A stretch of 64,000 nucleotides of DNA from Coptis chinensis (GCA_015680905.1 CM027380.1:13286001-13350000); one strand, 5' to 3'. Shown: positions 1 to 13,035, counted from the first letter of the stretch. Notes: generated by a model not told the origin, from the letters alone. A program made the numbers and translations.

Positions 1-282
1 CTACCGGATACTCAACGTCCATTTGAATCTTACAGGTTGTTTCCCTATGATGGCTCCATAGCTATTATGTTTTCCTTGTGGCCCGAGGGCAACACCTCTA
101 CTCAAATATTAGAACTGTGGGTTTTATAGCAGTACAAGAACATCCAATGGAGTGAACCCAGGAAGTTTATAGGGTTTAGGGATGCAAATTTCGTCGACCT
201 ACTGCCATCAGACATTGGGGTGTTCAGTTGGTACGACAAGATCATATGGTACAGTTTCATGGAGAAGAAGCTCCTACCATAA
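1..282 (+). pseudogene. Partial ORF, possibly F-box-associated domain remnant
   Basis: The frame starting at base 1 is open apart from one TAG at 127-129 and ends at TAA 280-282, so it is the broken 3' part of a gene cut by the window edge. Readable pieces include ESYRLFPYDGS, ILELWVL and, after the stop, EPRKFIGFRDANF. The pattern of a hydrophobic 'LELWVL' strand followed by a Trp-containing segment resembles the F-box-associated repeat of plant F-box proteins, but the match is weak. An overlapping frame (228-413) continues with YNPSKWHSLHIP, which would fit the same domain after a frameshift. I infer a decayed copy. It could also be an unrelated transposon-encoded protein. Confidence 0.25.
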
Positions 283-1460
283 CATATAATCCCAGCAAAT
301 GGCATTCACTCCATATTCCCATTCATGTCAGACTTTGCCGAAACCTAATTGAACTAGTCGTTTATATATATAATTATTTCTTTCCTGTTAGTCAGCACGT
401 TTTAATAGACTAGGTACTTATTATGTATCAACTGCAAGAAGCAATGTATTGTGTTATGGTTATGTTAAATTACTACTTATTAAACATGTTATGTCCTTTC
501 CTCAATGGTTAAATATACGACAACATAACTATGTATGACGACAACACAGTGTATCTCTAATAGAGTAACATACATAATCCGGAAACACCTGTATTTTTCT
601 AATTGTCCCTTTATTGAGTTCTTGTTTTTTTACGAACTTTTGTAATTTTGTATAAGTTTCCCATTATGTTTAAGCTGAATTCATGTTTCTTGAATCATTG
701 CCCATTATCATTTCACAGTTAAAATACATCCATTACATCATTTTATAGTTAAAATACATCCAAAATGTTCACTTATTTCAACGTACTTATGCTATCAGTA
801 GATCCATTACAGTTCAATCGGCAAACCCTAAAGACTTAACAAGTGCTGAAATATCTAGGTTTTAATTTACGCTTATTAGCTAGTTTGTGGCTAGCTTTTA
901 TATATATGACACTACATAAGCTGTGTAAGACACTATATAACATGTCCATAAACAGAAAGTCAGTTTAACAGAAAGCCTGGTGTTTGAGCCCATATCTTCT
1001 GTTGCAGTATATTTGAACGGATATTTGAAACACACTTACACAAGAGTGCAATTAGATAAAGGTGTCAGCAAAATAGCCAAGTACATAGCACAGCATGCAA
1101 ATCAACCTAGTACGTACATACATGGTGAAATACATATACATAAGCAACCCAACAAAATATCCATATACATAGTTTCTGCACCTACAACAAGAAAATCAAC
1201 CTAACCATTAGAGCAATAAGAACAACAAGTAGGCCAATAATGACGAGAACCATGTTCCTAAGTAAAACTGATTGGCTGTTGTGCTCGGTTTACACGCAAG
1301 TCTCCCCTGTAGTAGTACTGACCGTGGGTATGAGTGGTACAGTTGTCTCTTCTAATGTCTGATTGAACTCATTGTAGTAATTGTTGATTCCTTTCTTTGT
1401 AAGCAGTAACTCCGCCTCTTCGATAGAATTACATTCAATGTAGTCTTGGCCAACTAATCT
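283..1460. other. AT-rich intergenic stretch, no gene seen
   Basis: No ORF here reads like a protein on either strand. A short phrase, AGTTAAAATACATCCA, occurs twice near 717-735 and 749-767. Nothing else repeats obviously. Confidence 0.5.
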
Positions 1461-1673
1461 GTGTACCTGTTCATGAAATGGTTCACAGCCCGTGTACTAA
1501 GGGATTTAGAAAATAAACGGAATTATGAGAATCCAGTTCGAAAAACATTGGAGGGAGAGAATTTGCCATTCGGTCCCCGCAGCCTACTCCAAAGTGCCCT
1601 CAGATATACAGGGTTGCCACCTTCTAATGACCGCATAGCAGAACTTTGCCATAAGAATGATTTAGTTGTGTAG
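1461..1673 (+). pseudogene. Unrecognised coding remnant (70 codons)
   Basis: This short frame has a protein-like composition (charged and proline residues spread evenly), with pieces such as GENLPFGPRSLLQ and YTGLPPSNDRIAEL. It ends at a TAG with no exon border that I can justify. The surroundings are non-coding AT-rich DNA. I do not recognise the family. It may be one exon of a decayed gene or chance. Confidence 0.2.
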
Positions 1674-2230
1674 AATGAAGTTCGAGTATGAAGGATTTTA
1701 TTTAGTTGGGTGACAGTGAAGTGTCATAGGACATTCACTCACAGCTCTAATAATAATTATTATTATAATAATTAAACAAAATAATAATGAAAAGTACAAA
1801 GATAAACATCTCGAACAACTAAACACTCTCTCTCTCTCTACATTCTTCACCATTTTCACTGTTTTTCTCTATCATCAACATTTTCCCCAAACTTAACCTA
1901 AAACGTAAGGAAATAATTGAAAAGTTGGACATGATAGAGTTTGCTCTCCGATGGATGTTTTGTTATAATGATCTATCCTCTCAAATTGAAAAGTTTTTTC
2001 AATTTGAGAAGAAAAACCAATACAACAAAACAAGCACCGTATAGCCAACTCTATCATAACGTTCTTTCCAAATATTTTCATACCTTTTCGGTTATTGGTG
2101 GGTCACATGGAACATGGAGCCGTCTGCAGAGTGGATAACACCCGAATTTTAAACAGAAGAATAGTGACAAAGGCTTCACCTATGTAGACTTCTCAAGAGT
2201 GATTAACAATTGATGTTCTCCAGGAGTGGG

Positions 2231-2304
2231 AGAGAGTTATTGGTTTGGGTGGCGGTCCGTTTCTAAATTGGTGGGCTTGTACCGCCACCCCAAACCCAAT
2301 AACC
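2231..2304. repeat. Imperfect hairpin with about 22-bp arms
   Basis: The left arm reads GTTATTGGTTTGGGTGGCGG and the right arm reads ACCGCCACCCCAAACCCAAT followed by AAC. They pair with two single-base bulges around a loop of about 26 bases. The block is far more GC-rich than its surroundings. No target duplication was found. It may be a very short MITE remnant or a hairpin RNA source. Confidence 0.4.
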
Positions 2305-3177
2305 CTTTCCCAACCGTTCATAATATTAATTGTGAAACTGAGAAGATCACAAGTAAAGCATGTGGCACTGATCAAGTTGCCTTTAGGTTACCTAAATTGG
2401 ACCGATTGCAGAGACCGTGTATTTGTCTACACCTAAACGACCACATAATGACCCTTTCTCTCGCATTATTATAAAAATCTACCTAAACTGACCGGCAAGA
2501 TTTTAGTTATGAAATCTAAGCAAATGTTGCCAAAAGTAGTATTTGGGACATGTTTTGAATAGTTGGTTTAATTTGTTCATGGTTAGTTGTCTGTCATTGC
2601 TATATGTTATAAACCAGCGTTATAAAAAAAGTGTGCAACGGTGTCATATCATTCTTGTGCCATGTGGATAACAATATGAATCAACAATACATTATACAAG
2701 CCCAGTAAATCACTATATAAGTATATGCTATTAACCACGTCAAGAACATCAATTGTGTCATATACATTCCATTATATGTATCATACTTTGTTTTCCGCAT
2801 TTCTTGAACGAGGATGTCAGTTATTAAGTTAAATTTTCAACAAAATGTGGACATTCACTTCAAATATCAGTTACAAAATGTTTTGGACTAAATTTATGGC
2901 TACAAAATTAGTAATACGTTTGGTAAAGTGGTTAAAAAACAATAAAATTTAGCTTGCCATAAAAAATGAATTTTTTACCAAAATTTCGGGAGATCCGGAC
3001 ACGTTGTTCTCCTAAATAGCCGCTACCTTAATCAGTTAGCAACCTCTTCTTCTCTTACTTTAGGACCAAAGGTTTGTTTTTACCGAATTCTTCTCACCCT
3101 CTCTCGCTACTATATGGATCTACACCGAAAGTAAATGAGATATGAGGTTGTGAGGTGAAGGCAATGTTAGGTCTGAG

Positions 3178-3772
3178 GTTGTTTTTATATGGTCTGAGGT
3201 TGGCTTAAACACAACGGAGCCCTAATAACTATAGATTTGTGATTAGGGTTGTCAACAGGTCGGACCTGAACAGGACACACCTAGGTCTAGGCCCAACCCA
3301 AATCATATTTGATATTTTGAGCCCAAGCCCGGCTTAGGTCCTATTGGGCAAGTTCGGATTCGGGCCAGGCCTAGGTCCATTAGCAATACATGGGAATTGT
3401 TATTTTTGTCTAAAATATAATCAAATTTGTAAGTGGCAAGAATCAAACCCACAACTCTGTGTGGCAAGCACAATACTAACCAATATGGCTTCCAATTTTC
3501 TATGTCAACTTTCAGTAAATATAATAGATATATTAATAATATTAAATATAAAACACATAAACTATTATAGATTTCAGGCCGGGCCATTATCGGATCGGAC
3601 ATAGGTATGTCCAGACCTGGCCCAATAATCTTATCGGGCTAAATTTAAAGTCTAAGTCCTTATCTTATCGGTTCGGATTCAATCGGGCTTCGGGCTTGTC
3701 CCGACCCATTAACAGCCCTATTTGTGATTTGTTTTTAGTTGTTTTTATATGGTCTGAGGTTGACTTAAACAC
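3178..3772 (+). repeat. Direct repeat of about 35 bp flanking the MITE
   Basis: The phrase GTTTTTATATGGTCTGAGGT followed by TG(G/A)CTTAAACAC is present at about 3181-3212 and again at 3739-3772, on either side of the MITE. The stretch GGTCTGAGGTTG also occurs once more just before the first copy. I read this as a small pre-existing tandem duplication into which the MITE inserted. Confidence 0.5.
3244..3720. mobile_element. hAT-type MITE with 8-bp target duplication
   Basis: The left end begins TAGGGTTGTCAACAGGTCGG. The reverse complement of the right end begins TAGGGCTGTTAATGGGTCGG. The termini are flanked by a perfect 8-bp direct repeat TTTGTGAT (3236-3243 and 3721-3728). Inverted TAGGG ends with 8-bp duplications are the hallmark of hAT non-autonomous elements. 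At 477 bp it has no transposase. The same family, with nearly the same ends, is present at 57632-58088. Confidence 0.9.
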
Positions 3773-4249
3773 TGTTGAGTATTATTGGGATACTCATTTT
3801 GTTACGGTTAGATTACATGATGATATGTTTTATTCAACTTTTGATAGTCCTCGACAATGGTGTGATCGATGATAGATTTGTTCATTCTAAGAAAATGATC
3901 AATACTTATTTTTTATTAACCATCCTAAGACAGTGTATCAACCTGATAGAACATTATAATGGTCTAGGAGATTCAACATTTGTGGTGTCTACTTGTAAGA
4001 TTCCGTTCATCACAAAAATACTACAACACATGATCAAAGATGATCTAGTAAATACAAAATAACACATACCACAACACATGGATAAACTAATAACCCTTGA
4101 CATATACAGAAAAAGTTGTCTAACTTAGTAAAACGATCTAGAACAACAGAACAAAGACGCATATACACATAGCAAAACAAAATAAGAAACGGCAAAGAAG
4201 CCACAACTAAACTGAAATGCTTTCATCTAAATGGCACACACAAGGGCAC

Positions 4250-4544
4250 CTAGGAGTCCATGGGCATGGGTTCAAACTCCTGAGCCAGCATATACCGCAA
4301 ATGTTTCAACTTGAATTTCTCATACCTAAGATTTTCCATCTCTTGGTTTGCTTCTTTCTCCTGTTCCATCTGCGCCTTAGTTTCCATCAAGTGTTTCATG
4401 ACCTCACCAATGATTAAACGCTCTCTACGCTTGTTGTCGATGATCGAACAACTTCATTATGTGCTTGTCTTTAGGAGAGAAAGGGCTGCCTGGCCTCAGA
4501 AAAGCTTTGACGTCGGTGCTTTCCATCAAGGAAGGGGGAGACAT
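4250..4544 (-). pseudogene. Coiled-coil coding remnant, transposon-like
   Basis: On the minus strand a 63-codon frame (4441-4250, ending TAG) reads with strong heptad character: MKHLMETKAQMEQEKEANQE, then YEKFKLKHLRYMLAQEF. A second frame just upstream (from ATG at 4544) contains FLRPGSPFSPKDKHIMKLF, so the two parts are out of frame. Charged coiled-coil tails of this kind end many plant transposase-accessory proteins (MYB/SANT or NAM-associated types), but I see no DNA-binding domain that would settle it. I infer a decayed transposon ORF. Confidence 0.35.
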
Positions 4545-7500
4545 AGTCTAGATAGAATTTTGCTTGTGCTGAAAGCAGAAGATTGTGAAAATGGAGCTGT
4601 GGTTGAGATATTATCCCAGACGTCTGAGGAGATGTTTTATGAAGAAAGCTTGTTGTTATATTAGCAATAAATATGTATTTAATATTAAGTGACTAGGTGT
4701 TGCTTTCACTGGTTTCAAAGCCAGCAACTTGAAACTTCCCTTTGACTATCACCTTACCTGAATTAATTGCACACAGTCAAAGCTTAGAGCTTGAAGTGAC
4801 CAATGTTTAGATCAAATTTACCAAATAATAAGCAAATTTCAACATAATTAATTATCAAGTACCTAAGATGAAGAAAGAAAGTCACTTTAGACACATAAAA
4901 AACGTACATCATGGAAAAAATTATTCATGTTGTTGACATGTTATATATACACTAGAAAATTGCCGTTTAATTTGGTAATCTAAGTTGGTATCTCATTTAA
5001 ATTTTAAATTATGAGAGGGGTTCTATAGACATGTATTAGCAACCTCTCGTAAACAAACTCATGATTTTGAAGGTATTTCTAAGTTTTAGATTTGGCTACT
5101 TTTTTTGAACATATGATCTCCCAACTACTATAAACATTATCACACAAATGGCTAATTGTGGACTGTTCATTTTCACCATTTATAAACTATGTTATTCGCA
5201 AGTTATATTCAACTTTTTTATTTTTTAGATTAGTTGTGGCAATGTTTAAAATAGTTAGGAGATAATATCTACAAAAACTTGGCCTAATCTAAAACTTCTA
5301 AATACCTTAAATTTTTTGAGTTTGTTACATGTTTTCTTAATATATGTCCCTATAACCCGTAAAATAAATTTTAACTTACACATACTTGGTAATTTAATAG
5401 ATTTGATGTACGATTCCAATTAAAATTATTTTCGCTTCTTGCAGTTGCTTTGTTCAAATGATTGTCTTCAATTTGAAATTTTTCAACAAAACATTGCATA
5501 ATTGTCAATAATGTATGTTTTAATTATCTAATAAAATTCATATTTGTATAGCTACAAATGATCATGTGATTTTGTTGTTCAATTGCAATTGTGCTTGGGT
5601 CCGATTGTTTATTGGGATTGCCTTGTTTTTTTGAGTTTTTTATGTGTGTTCGAAAGAACCAATTGACCATAAAGAGCTTCGTGCATGTGCTTCCTAAAAC
5701 ACAACCCGTGCATTAGCTCCTCGGTATTACTCTACTTTAGCTCATATCTCACAAATTTTATAAAAATTGTATTTACCTTTGATATTTTAGGTTAAATTGT
5801 TAATAAAACTCCATATTACCTAAAATATTCATAAAATCAATCAATTTGCACAGTTTATGTGAATTACGACAGTATCTGAGTAAGGGCTCTTATGTGAAAC
5901 TGTAAATTATGTATCGAACACGGATTTTTTTTTCCTTAATAGTTGCAACTTCCTGAGCACAATCGTATGACCATTATTAAATATGAGTTTGTATCCTCTA
6001 TAAACTCTGATTGCTTGATCCCATTTTGAATCCCCGTATTTTAGAGTCCTAAATTTTTTGTATACATATCTCCAGACATTAAATTAGATCTAAGCCACAA
6101 GTTAAGTTTGGAAGTTTCAATTATATTAGGACCACTACTTAACACCAATTCCTCGAGATCAGTCTTCTCTATTATATTAGATTGATGTTCAAGATGAACT
6201 ATCTGATGAATCTATCAGAATACATTTTAGTTATTTTAATTAGCGTCTATACTTAAGAATACACTCATACGCTAGTTCCAATTTATTGCCTGGGTTATTT
6301 CCCTTTTAGAAAATGATATCGGTTTTGCAGACAAATAAATTGTGCTTGCCTTAGAGAATATTGTAAATACCCTCCATTCTACATTCATACCACTACAACA
6401 CACGTGTCCACAACCCAGGTCGTATCTCCACCAACTAGTACCACACCACCAGGACATAACAACGACCCAGACTCAGGTTGTCCTAATTATCGAGCGCAAC
6501 CATATGTGGAAGCAAATGATCCATCATGATCCTGGAGCTCAGTCAACACACCAATCAAGGAGTCATTTACTTTGTAACATCAAAAGTAATGGTGAATCAT
6601 CAAGATAGCACAAAAGGTGGATCTATACTTAATAACGGTCTGGAGCAAATTAGAAAAGTCAGCTCAAACATTTATAAGTAAAGAGAGATGAACTACGTAA
6701 GGCTTGATTCAAGTTTACCTAAGAAACTTGATACGTAAGCAACTTTTGTCCCAAGTAAGAGTGCAACCATTCCCTATTAACAACAACATCAAGTTGTAGA
6801 CACAAAATCTTACACCTCTACAAATATCTAAGCCCTCGACTCCCAGAGGACCCACTTCTGTTATCAACTTACTTATGGACAGCATAAAGTCCCAAAAAAT
6901 ACTGACAAACAAATTTGGTGAAGGGGATGACACGGATGTACAATATGAGAATAATGTTTTAGGGAACCTAAACTTCCTGCTGAGGCATCGCAAAACCAGT
7001 ATACGACAATCTATATCTGAAGTTTGTAATCCGGAGACAGCCAAGTGAATATTCCTTTAAAATATGATAACAGTAAATAGGACAATGTCTATTATAACCT
7101 AGTCCGGATTGGGTAAATATTTGCTCATATATTTGCTAAGTTTACATGTGAAATCACCAAACTGTCCTCATGTCTAATCCATGCAATTAATGCAAAAGCT
7201 TGCCAACTCTCATGTACGGAGCTAATAAGCACCTTTGCCCAACATCAATTTCAAAGCAATTTTGATCTCTTCCCAATAAAACACTGTGTGAAATTTGCTA
7301 GATATTTCTTCTTCTTCTGCTTCATGCTTGAAACAAATTTCCAAACCAAATTTTGAAGTTGTCATTGCTCAATTATAGAAAAAGGTATGTAAACATTACC
7401 CTAATTATTATATTATACTGTTTTAACTAAATATGCTCTAATGTTTGTGTTGGTGTATGTGTGGAAGTTAGTGCTACCACCCTCCATTTGTGTTCAAAGT

Positions 7501-8940
7501 TGCATCTTTAATTTGATGTAAAAGCTTGCCACTTTAAACATGGAACGTCAAATAAGCAAACAAGGACAATAAATTGGGGTTGTACAATATATATTCAATG
7601 TTATTATGAGTGTAAAGTTGAATCATCACACAACCCAAGCAAGACATTAAATGTGCGTATAATGGCAGTTGATACAATAAAGCTCGCATCTTGATACTGT
7701 TGAATGAAAGAAACCCATGAAAGAAAACCCGCATTTTTTAGGGTATATATTTGGCGGCTATATTTGCACTCATTGACACTGAAATTCAAAAAATCAAGTC
7801 GATATTATATTGTCTGAGAAGAGTGTAAATAAAATGAATAACTTACTTGTATCATGTCTTGTACGTACATGATATATAATGTCTTACTATGACAAGCTGG
7901 ATTATGTTGAAGCTGAACCCGAACAGTTCGATATCGAGCGAATACCACTTCAATACCGGCCGATTATTCCTGAGTTACAAAATGGTGTAATATTTGAAAG
8001 AATTTTGCATGCAACTCAACTTCTCACTAATAAAATTATGTGCAACTATCACACTCAGGTGAGGCTTTGCATCAAATTTTCCAAATTATATTGTGGGTCC
8101 TCAAGAGTAGATTGAAAGATGGTACATCTCGTTCATTAACACGACATGGCAATTGCCTAGGCGAATGCAACCATTCAATAAAAGCAAACAAAAAGGTACA
8201 GAAGTATCTTATGCAATTCCAACCCAATGCAAAACACAAGTGCTCAAACAATTTTTACAAACATGTTTGTCGAATACAACACATGGTTCCAAGATAAATT
8301 TTCATCGATGCCCTAGTTTTAAAGTATCATTATAGTTTTCTTGACATTATGCAATCATTGGAAAAAAATTTCCTGAAATTTCTTAACCAACACAAAAAAT
8401 GACAATCAATATACTTTCAAATGACAGAAATAACGTGATAGATAATTAATATATTTTGCACCCCGACTTTTGAATAAGTAATGACTTAAACAACTTCACT
8501 AGAAAAAAACCACAATGATATATACTCATAGAGAAAAAGGGATGCATATACAGATACACAGAGAAAAACCACAACGATATATACTCAAACAGTTGATGGA
8601 ATTTATAACTGAGTTAAACGACTTGAAACAACACAAAATTCAAGAATGGGGATCACAGAATTTCATAATCAAAAAATAAAAAATAAATAGGATAATTATA
8701 AAATAATGATTGAGTGAAGACTGAAGAAGAATTTATAAGCGAGGAAAAATCCACAAACCAAGAAACTAAAATCACGAACTCCAACACCCACATATAGAAC
8801 ACGCAACATATGAAAATAAAAATAAAAATTTTCCATTGAAGAATACAAGATATCAAAATAAAAATCATACCTTTGGCTATAAATGAAGCAACTATAGCAC
8901 CGAAACTAATTTTAGATGTAGATTAAACACCTAGTAGTGT
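4545..8940. other. Long AT-rich stretch, nothing supportable
   Basis: Several short ORFs lie here (for example at 6342, 7879 and minus 7044), but none shows a recognisable motif or credible exon borders. The frame at 7879-8115 has an acidic, protein-like start (MSYYDKLDYVEAEPEQFDIE) and is the best candidate for a real fragment. A short repeat, AAAACCACAA(C/T)GATATATACTCA, occurs near 8507 and 8565. Confidence 0.4.
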
Positions 8941-8949
8941 GAAAAAAAG

Positions 8950-9375
8950 CAAAAGAGTAGAAATTAGATGGTAATAATTATGAAAGCATAGAAGAGGAAG
9001 GCGAAGCAAGGGAAAACTACCTGATGGACGTGGCGCGGCAGCGACAGAATTGTTGATTAGGTTGTGCAAGAGAGAGGATAAGAGGAGATGAAAAATATAA
9101 TTTTGGTTTTAAGTTTTAGAGAGGAGAAGAGAAGAGCCCTTTTCATTTTTTCCCTCTCGCCCAAAATTCTTATTTTGGTTTTTACTTTTTTATTTATATT
9201 ATCTTACACTTAACTTTTTATAGTCCTTCACGGTTCCTAGTTAAAACAAAACTTTTAATGTAACACTTTATTTGCAATTTTAACGCCCAAAAAATGTTAG
9301 GAATGTAGTTACACCTAAAAAACGTTAGGAACCAAAAAAAAATGTGCATTACTAATATCTTGTTTTGGTGTAGTG
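8950..9375. mobile_element. CACTA element, right terminal region
   Basis: Reading the minus strand from 9375, the terminus is CACTACACCAAAACAAGATA, a typical CACTA inverted repeat. Repeated ACGTTAGGAACC-like motifs (9293-9335) fit the subterminal repeats of this superfamily. Further in on the minus strand, a leader-like stretch rich in CT and a possible splice donor (near 9020) look like the element's 5' untranslated exon. The opposite terminus was not found upstream, so the left limit given is only the point to which the terminal features extend. The duplicated host triplet would be TTA (9376-9378). Confidence 0.6.
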
Positions 9376-9423
9376 TTAATTGTGATATCAATTATTTAAT
9401 CATCAACTAGTATATTTTCTTTC
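9376..9423 (+). repeat. Repeat block B, copy 1
   Basis: The block begins TTAATTGTGATATCAATTAT and matches 16481-16530. In copy 1 it starts exactly at the CACTA terminus, and block A lies after it. In copy 2 the order is A then B with no gap. Confidence 0.6.
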
Positions 9424-9468
9424 TCCTTCATAGCCCACATAATTGTTTATAAAACTCAAATGTATCCT

Positions 9469-9742
9469 GGAGTCCAGTTAGTGTTGAGCTGTCATTTTAA
9501 TGAGAGTAGCCTGGTCTTGATTGTTCAACCCTTCTTTTGTATTTTTTTAGGGACTAGGTACTAACGATATTATTATCTGTTCTAACCTTCTCCATTTGAA
9601 ATCTGTAAATGATGCACTCTTCTATATATAATATTTACTTGTGGTCATTCCTCTATAATTTCAACTGTTTTCAAGTCTTTGATTAAATTCCATAAATATG
9701 ATTAAAACTTATCTTAGGCATGCGTTGCTGTTTGAAGTGAAA
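9469..9742 (+). repeat. Repeat block A, copy 1 (about 274 bp)
   Basis: This matches 16207-16480 at about 95 per cent by eye, starting GGAGTCC(A/G)GTTAGT and ending TTTGAAGTGAAA. It lies directly before the palindrome-array element. It has no coding frame. It may be part of an older dispersed repeat or a segmental duplication. Confidence 0.85.
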
Positions 9743-10094
9743 CGGCTTGGGTACATGAAATGTCAAGTATACCCACTACACTATTTTTTGCAATCAGAAA
9801 CGGTCATAAATTGTGTTTGGAACGGATTACAAGTGTTCTTGGACTGGAACACTAAATCTAAAATACTATAATAATCACGACTCTCATCTACAGTAGGGCA
9901 ATAGTAAAATATTATTATTTTATGTACTTCTTGGTCTCTTCGTCATTTTTTGTCTGATTTAATATAAAATTTACCTTTATACCTTTGCATATTTACAATT
10001 TAGTCATGTTTACTTTTTGGGTTAGTCAACTATTTGGGCTGAACAGCATCATGTGCGAACCGCACATGCATCATGCTAGTACCTTTAAATAAAA

Positions 10095-10178
10095 TAAACT
10101 CGTATTTTGTTTTGGGTGAGATTCGAACACCGAACCTCATACCTAGAATTAACAGTTAACCAAGTGAGCTAAACGCTT
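10095..10178 (-). mobile_element. tRNA-related SINE-like segment
   Basis: On the minus strand the segment holds an A-box-like TTAGCTCACTTGGTTAAC and a B-box-like GGTGTTCGAATCTCACC that folds as a T-arm. The acceptor and D stems do not pair, so it is not a working tRNA. The boxes and spacing fit a tRNA-derived SINE head. It lies inside the CACTA element. Confidence 0.5.
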
Positions 10179-10768
10179 TTGATACTAAATGAAGCAACCA
10201 TAAAATTAAGACTAGTGTAGCGGGAATTAAGACTTTAAGCAATCATAAAAGGTTTTAAGTTTTTTCATTTTTCATTTTCGTTCTAAACACAAGGGTTTCA
10301 ACTCAGGCTCCAACTTTTCTTCTGGAGGCATCCTCATTTCTCGATCAGGTAATATTATTTCTATCGAATCTCACTCTTTATTAATTTGATTAATTTCGAA
10401 TCAAATTAACTCAAATCACGAATTAACTGTTTCTTCAATTCATGAATCAAAATTGTTTATGCTCTATATTTTGAATTGGATGAAATCTTTTTTAGCAATG
10501 TTTCTGCTCTATATTTTGAATCGGAATTAACTGAGGTTTTTAACGCTCTTTGAATTTTCGTTAATATGAAATCAAATGTGTTTGTTGTTGATTAATGTGA
10601 TATCCTTATTTGCTTGACCTGATATTTGAATACTTTGTGCTTCATTATATAGAAAGAGAGAGAAAAAGGCAACGATGCTTGTATGTAGGTGGTACAAAAA
10701 TAGGTTATGGTTACAAATTAGTCTTTTTTATTATTTCGTGCTTTCTAATTTCAAGTTCCATTTTCAGA

Positions 10769-11117
10769 ATGTCAGCCCTGCTTGACAAATCATGGATGTC
10801 CAAACCTAGGGGCAGTGATGAGTATATAAAAGGAGTAGAATTGTTTATGGCGGTCAGATCCTCCTACTTTTATGACCGTCAGATCAGTGATAGTATACAG
10901 GTATGAATTTTCTTCCACTTTAAACAAACTGCAAGGAAATGATAATAACTTATTTGTTATAATTTAAGATCGATAAGAAATATGCATAATTTGTTTTCTG
11001 TTGGGTGTTCTTTGTTTGCTATATAATGTACTGGTGGAATTTTTCTTCCAGGTAGATTGGGGAGAAGCAACTATGAATCTAGCAGAGCGTGATTACGCTT
11101 GGGAAGGCATTAAATGA
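10769..11117 (+). pseudogene. CACTA transposase N-terminal exon (Transpos_assoc type)
   Basis: Exon one (10769-10900, ATG start, donor GTATGA) encodes 44 residues with the pattern DKSWMSKPRGSDEYIKGVEL. This is the conserved beginning of plant En/Spm-type transposases ('RSW(M)Y..R....Y..GV..F', the transposase-associated domain). A second exon (11052-11117) reads VDWGEATMNLAERDYAWEGI and then stops at TGA. The catalytic transposase region is missing. The short ORF is probably a relic left by internal deletion of a longer element. Family assignment is fairly safe. Whether the short product is made is unknown. Confidence 0.65.
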
Positions 11118-12801
11118 CTCCCATAATCATCGGTTTGTATTTTTATCAGACAGATGAGCTTTACTCTTTGTAATGGCTGGTACAGATCATATGTGTTATG
11201 CATGATGTATCTTGATCCATTTCTTTCGTCTATGGAAATTTTTTACTTTTTACTAGAATTAATGTTTTGGTAATCAAGTGATACGAATTTATGCTTTTGT
11301 CTCTTATCGAGCTGGACCAAGCTTCGTAACTTTATGATTCTAATTAGTCACTGCAAGAAAATTTGTTTTAATAGTAGCTCCATCATCATATCTTTATCAG
11401 AAATGTGTGGAATTAATCACTGCAAATGGTGTCCCGATTAAGTCGACCCCTACCATACCATGTATTAATGAAAGCTTCTCCTACATGTCCTGTACAAGAT
11501 AACTTATTGACCCTCGATCCTGGTTGGTACCTGTGATCGCAATGGGAGTTGAAAATGTGCCCATTCTAGCTGTCTATTTTGTCCTAAATTAGGTAATGGA
11601 TTTGATGTATATAGAATACCAGAATGAGCTAGGTCTGGATTATCTAATCACACAATACATGCATACTGGTACAGTTCAATGCATATGTATTACTCATTCA
11701 TTCAAGTAGCTTATGTTATTGTGTAACCTCATTGCAGCTGCATACCATTGTATAACTTCAGCTATACTTACGATTATATCATGTCAACATCAAGCAGTTT
11801 CGTTGACAGGTGAGTGAAATGGTCCTTTTGCTCAATGGCACTATATTATAATCAATGGATAATTTGGTTCCATGTTTATTTGTGTTTTAAAATGTAATAG
11901 TCCCAATCAATGGAGTAGAGAAATACGTTCTACTTGATAATTGTCAATCATCCATATTTGTTGAATCTGTTTTTAAAGTCCACATGGTAAGTACTATCGA
12001 GTAAGATTTCAGACTGAAATGCTAAATACTTTTGTATAAACTCGCGTTTTCAAATATAGAGGTTCTAACTTTGCTTTAGCTTATTAGTTTCAATTAGGCT
12101 CAATGCTGCGCCTTTGCAGCCTCGTAAAGTTCTGTGGTCGAGAATCGAGGCTACCAGCCTAGTGTCATGTTCTTGTTCAACAAGTTTCTAATGATTCTCA
12201 ATGGGGCTCCTATTTAAACTACATGTCGCATTTGTCGATAGCTGAATTATTAAGTTTTCACAAAGCTCGGTATTTATTTCCAACTCATGTATTCAGGTAC
12301 ATACATACAAATGGATGGCGATGGTGGAAGAAAAAATATTCGATAAAACGGCTTAGAAAAAGCGTCGGCGGCGCAATGGTCGATTTGGGACTTCTTTGGC
12401 TTCAGTTGGATCTCAAGGGGATCAGTCTGTCAATCTAATTTAAACTAACGGTAGTTTAAAACGCCGGTAGTTTATCTTTGGCTGAAATAAATGAGACCCA
12501 AAATATTTCTCACATTGGAATGTAGTCCAAAAGTACCACTCTTCCTCTTTTTGGCGTTCTCAAATTCAGGAAAGTAATCGGAGTTTACATCCAATGTAAA
12601 TGAATCAAACAGACATCAGATTTTCTTACGCTAAAAATGTTATATAAAAGTCCAAAAAATGCGTTACTTATTTGAGTTCTTTCTTATTATCAAACTCATA
12701 TCTCGACCTCGTGTTATAATCAATTAATGTTTTTTCCTCTGCATCTGCTTCATTTCAATGGTCAGGAGAAACCAAAGAACCCCAGCTATGTTTAATTTTC
12801 T

Positions 12802-13035
12802 GTGGAGACATATGCACATCTGACTGGATTGGAGGATGAAATCAATACACTTAATGATCATGTAAAGGCATTGAATGAAGAAGTTGATATATTGAATGAA
12901 AAACTATTGTCTGCTCATTCTGAGATAGATGCTATTAAGGAAACTGTTGTAAAGCAGCACACAAAAGTTGTTGAAGAAGCTGTTTTAGGAACATGCTTTT
13001 GTAGCATGTGTTTTGTTTGTAATTACTTTGGATAA
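12802..13035 (+). pseudogene. Coiled-coil exon of CACTA second protein
   Basis: This frame shows strong heptads over about 50 residues (LEDEINTLNDHVKALNEEVD, then ILNEKLLSAHSEIDAIKE). CACTA elements encode a second, DNA-binding protein (TnpA/TNP1 type) whose C-terminal part often has coiled coils for dimer formation. The position near the right end of the element fits that role. No DNA-binding part is visible, so it is likely a remnant exon. The last residues (after VVEEAVL) look like read-through into non-coding sequence. Confidence 0.4.

Noticed and set aside
6342-6608. 88-codon ORF rich in His, Gln and Thr
   Set aside because: Composition is low in complexity and no exon border or motif supports it.
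10095-10178. A tRNA gene on the minus strand
   Set aside because: Only the T-arm pairs. Acceptor and D stems do not, so it is a SINE-type relic.
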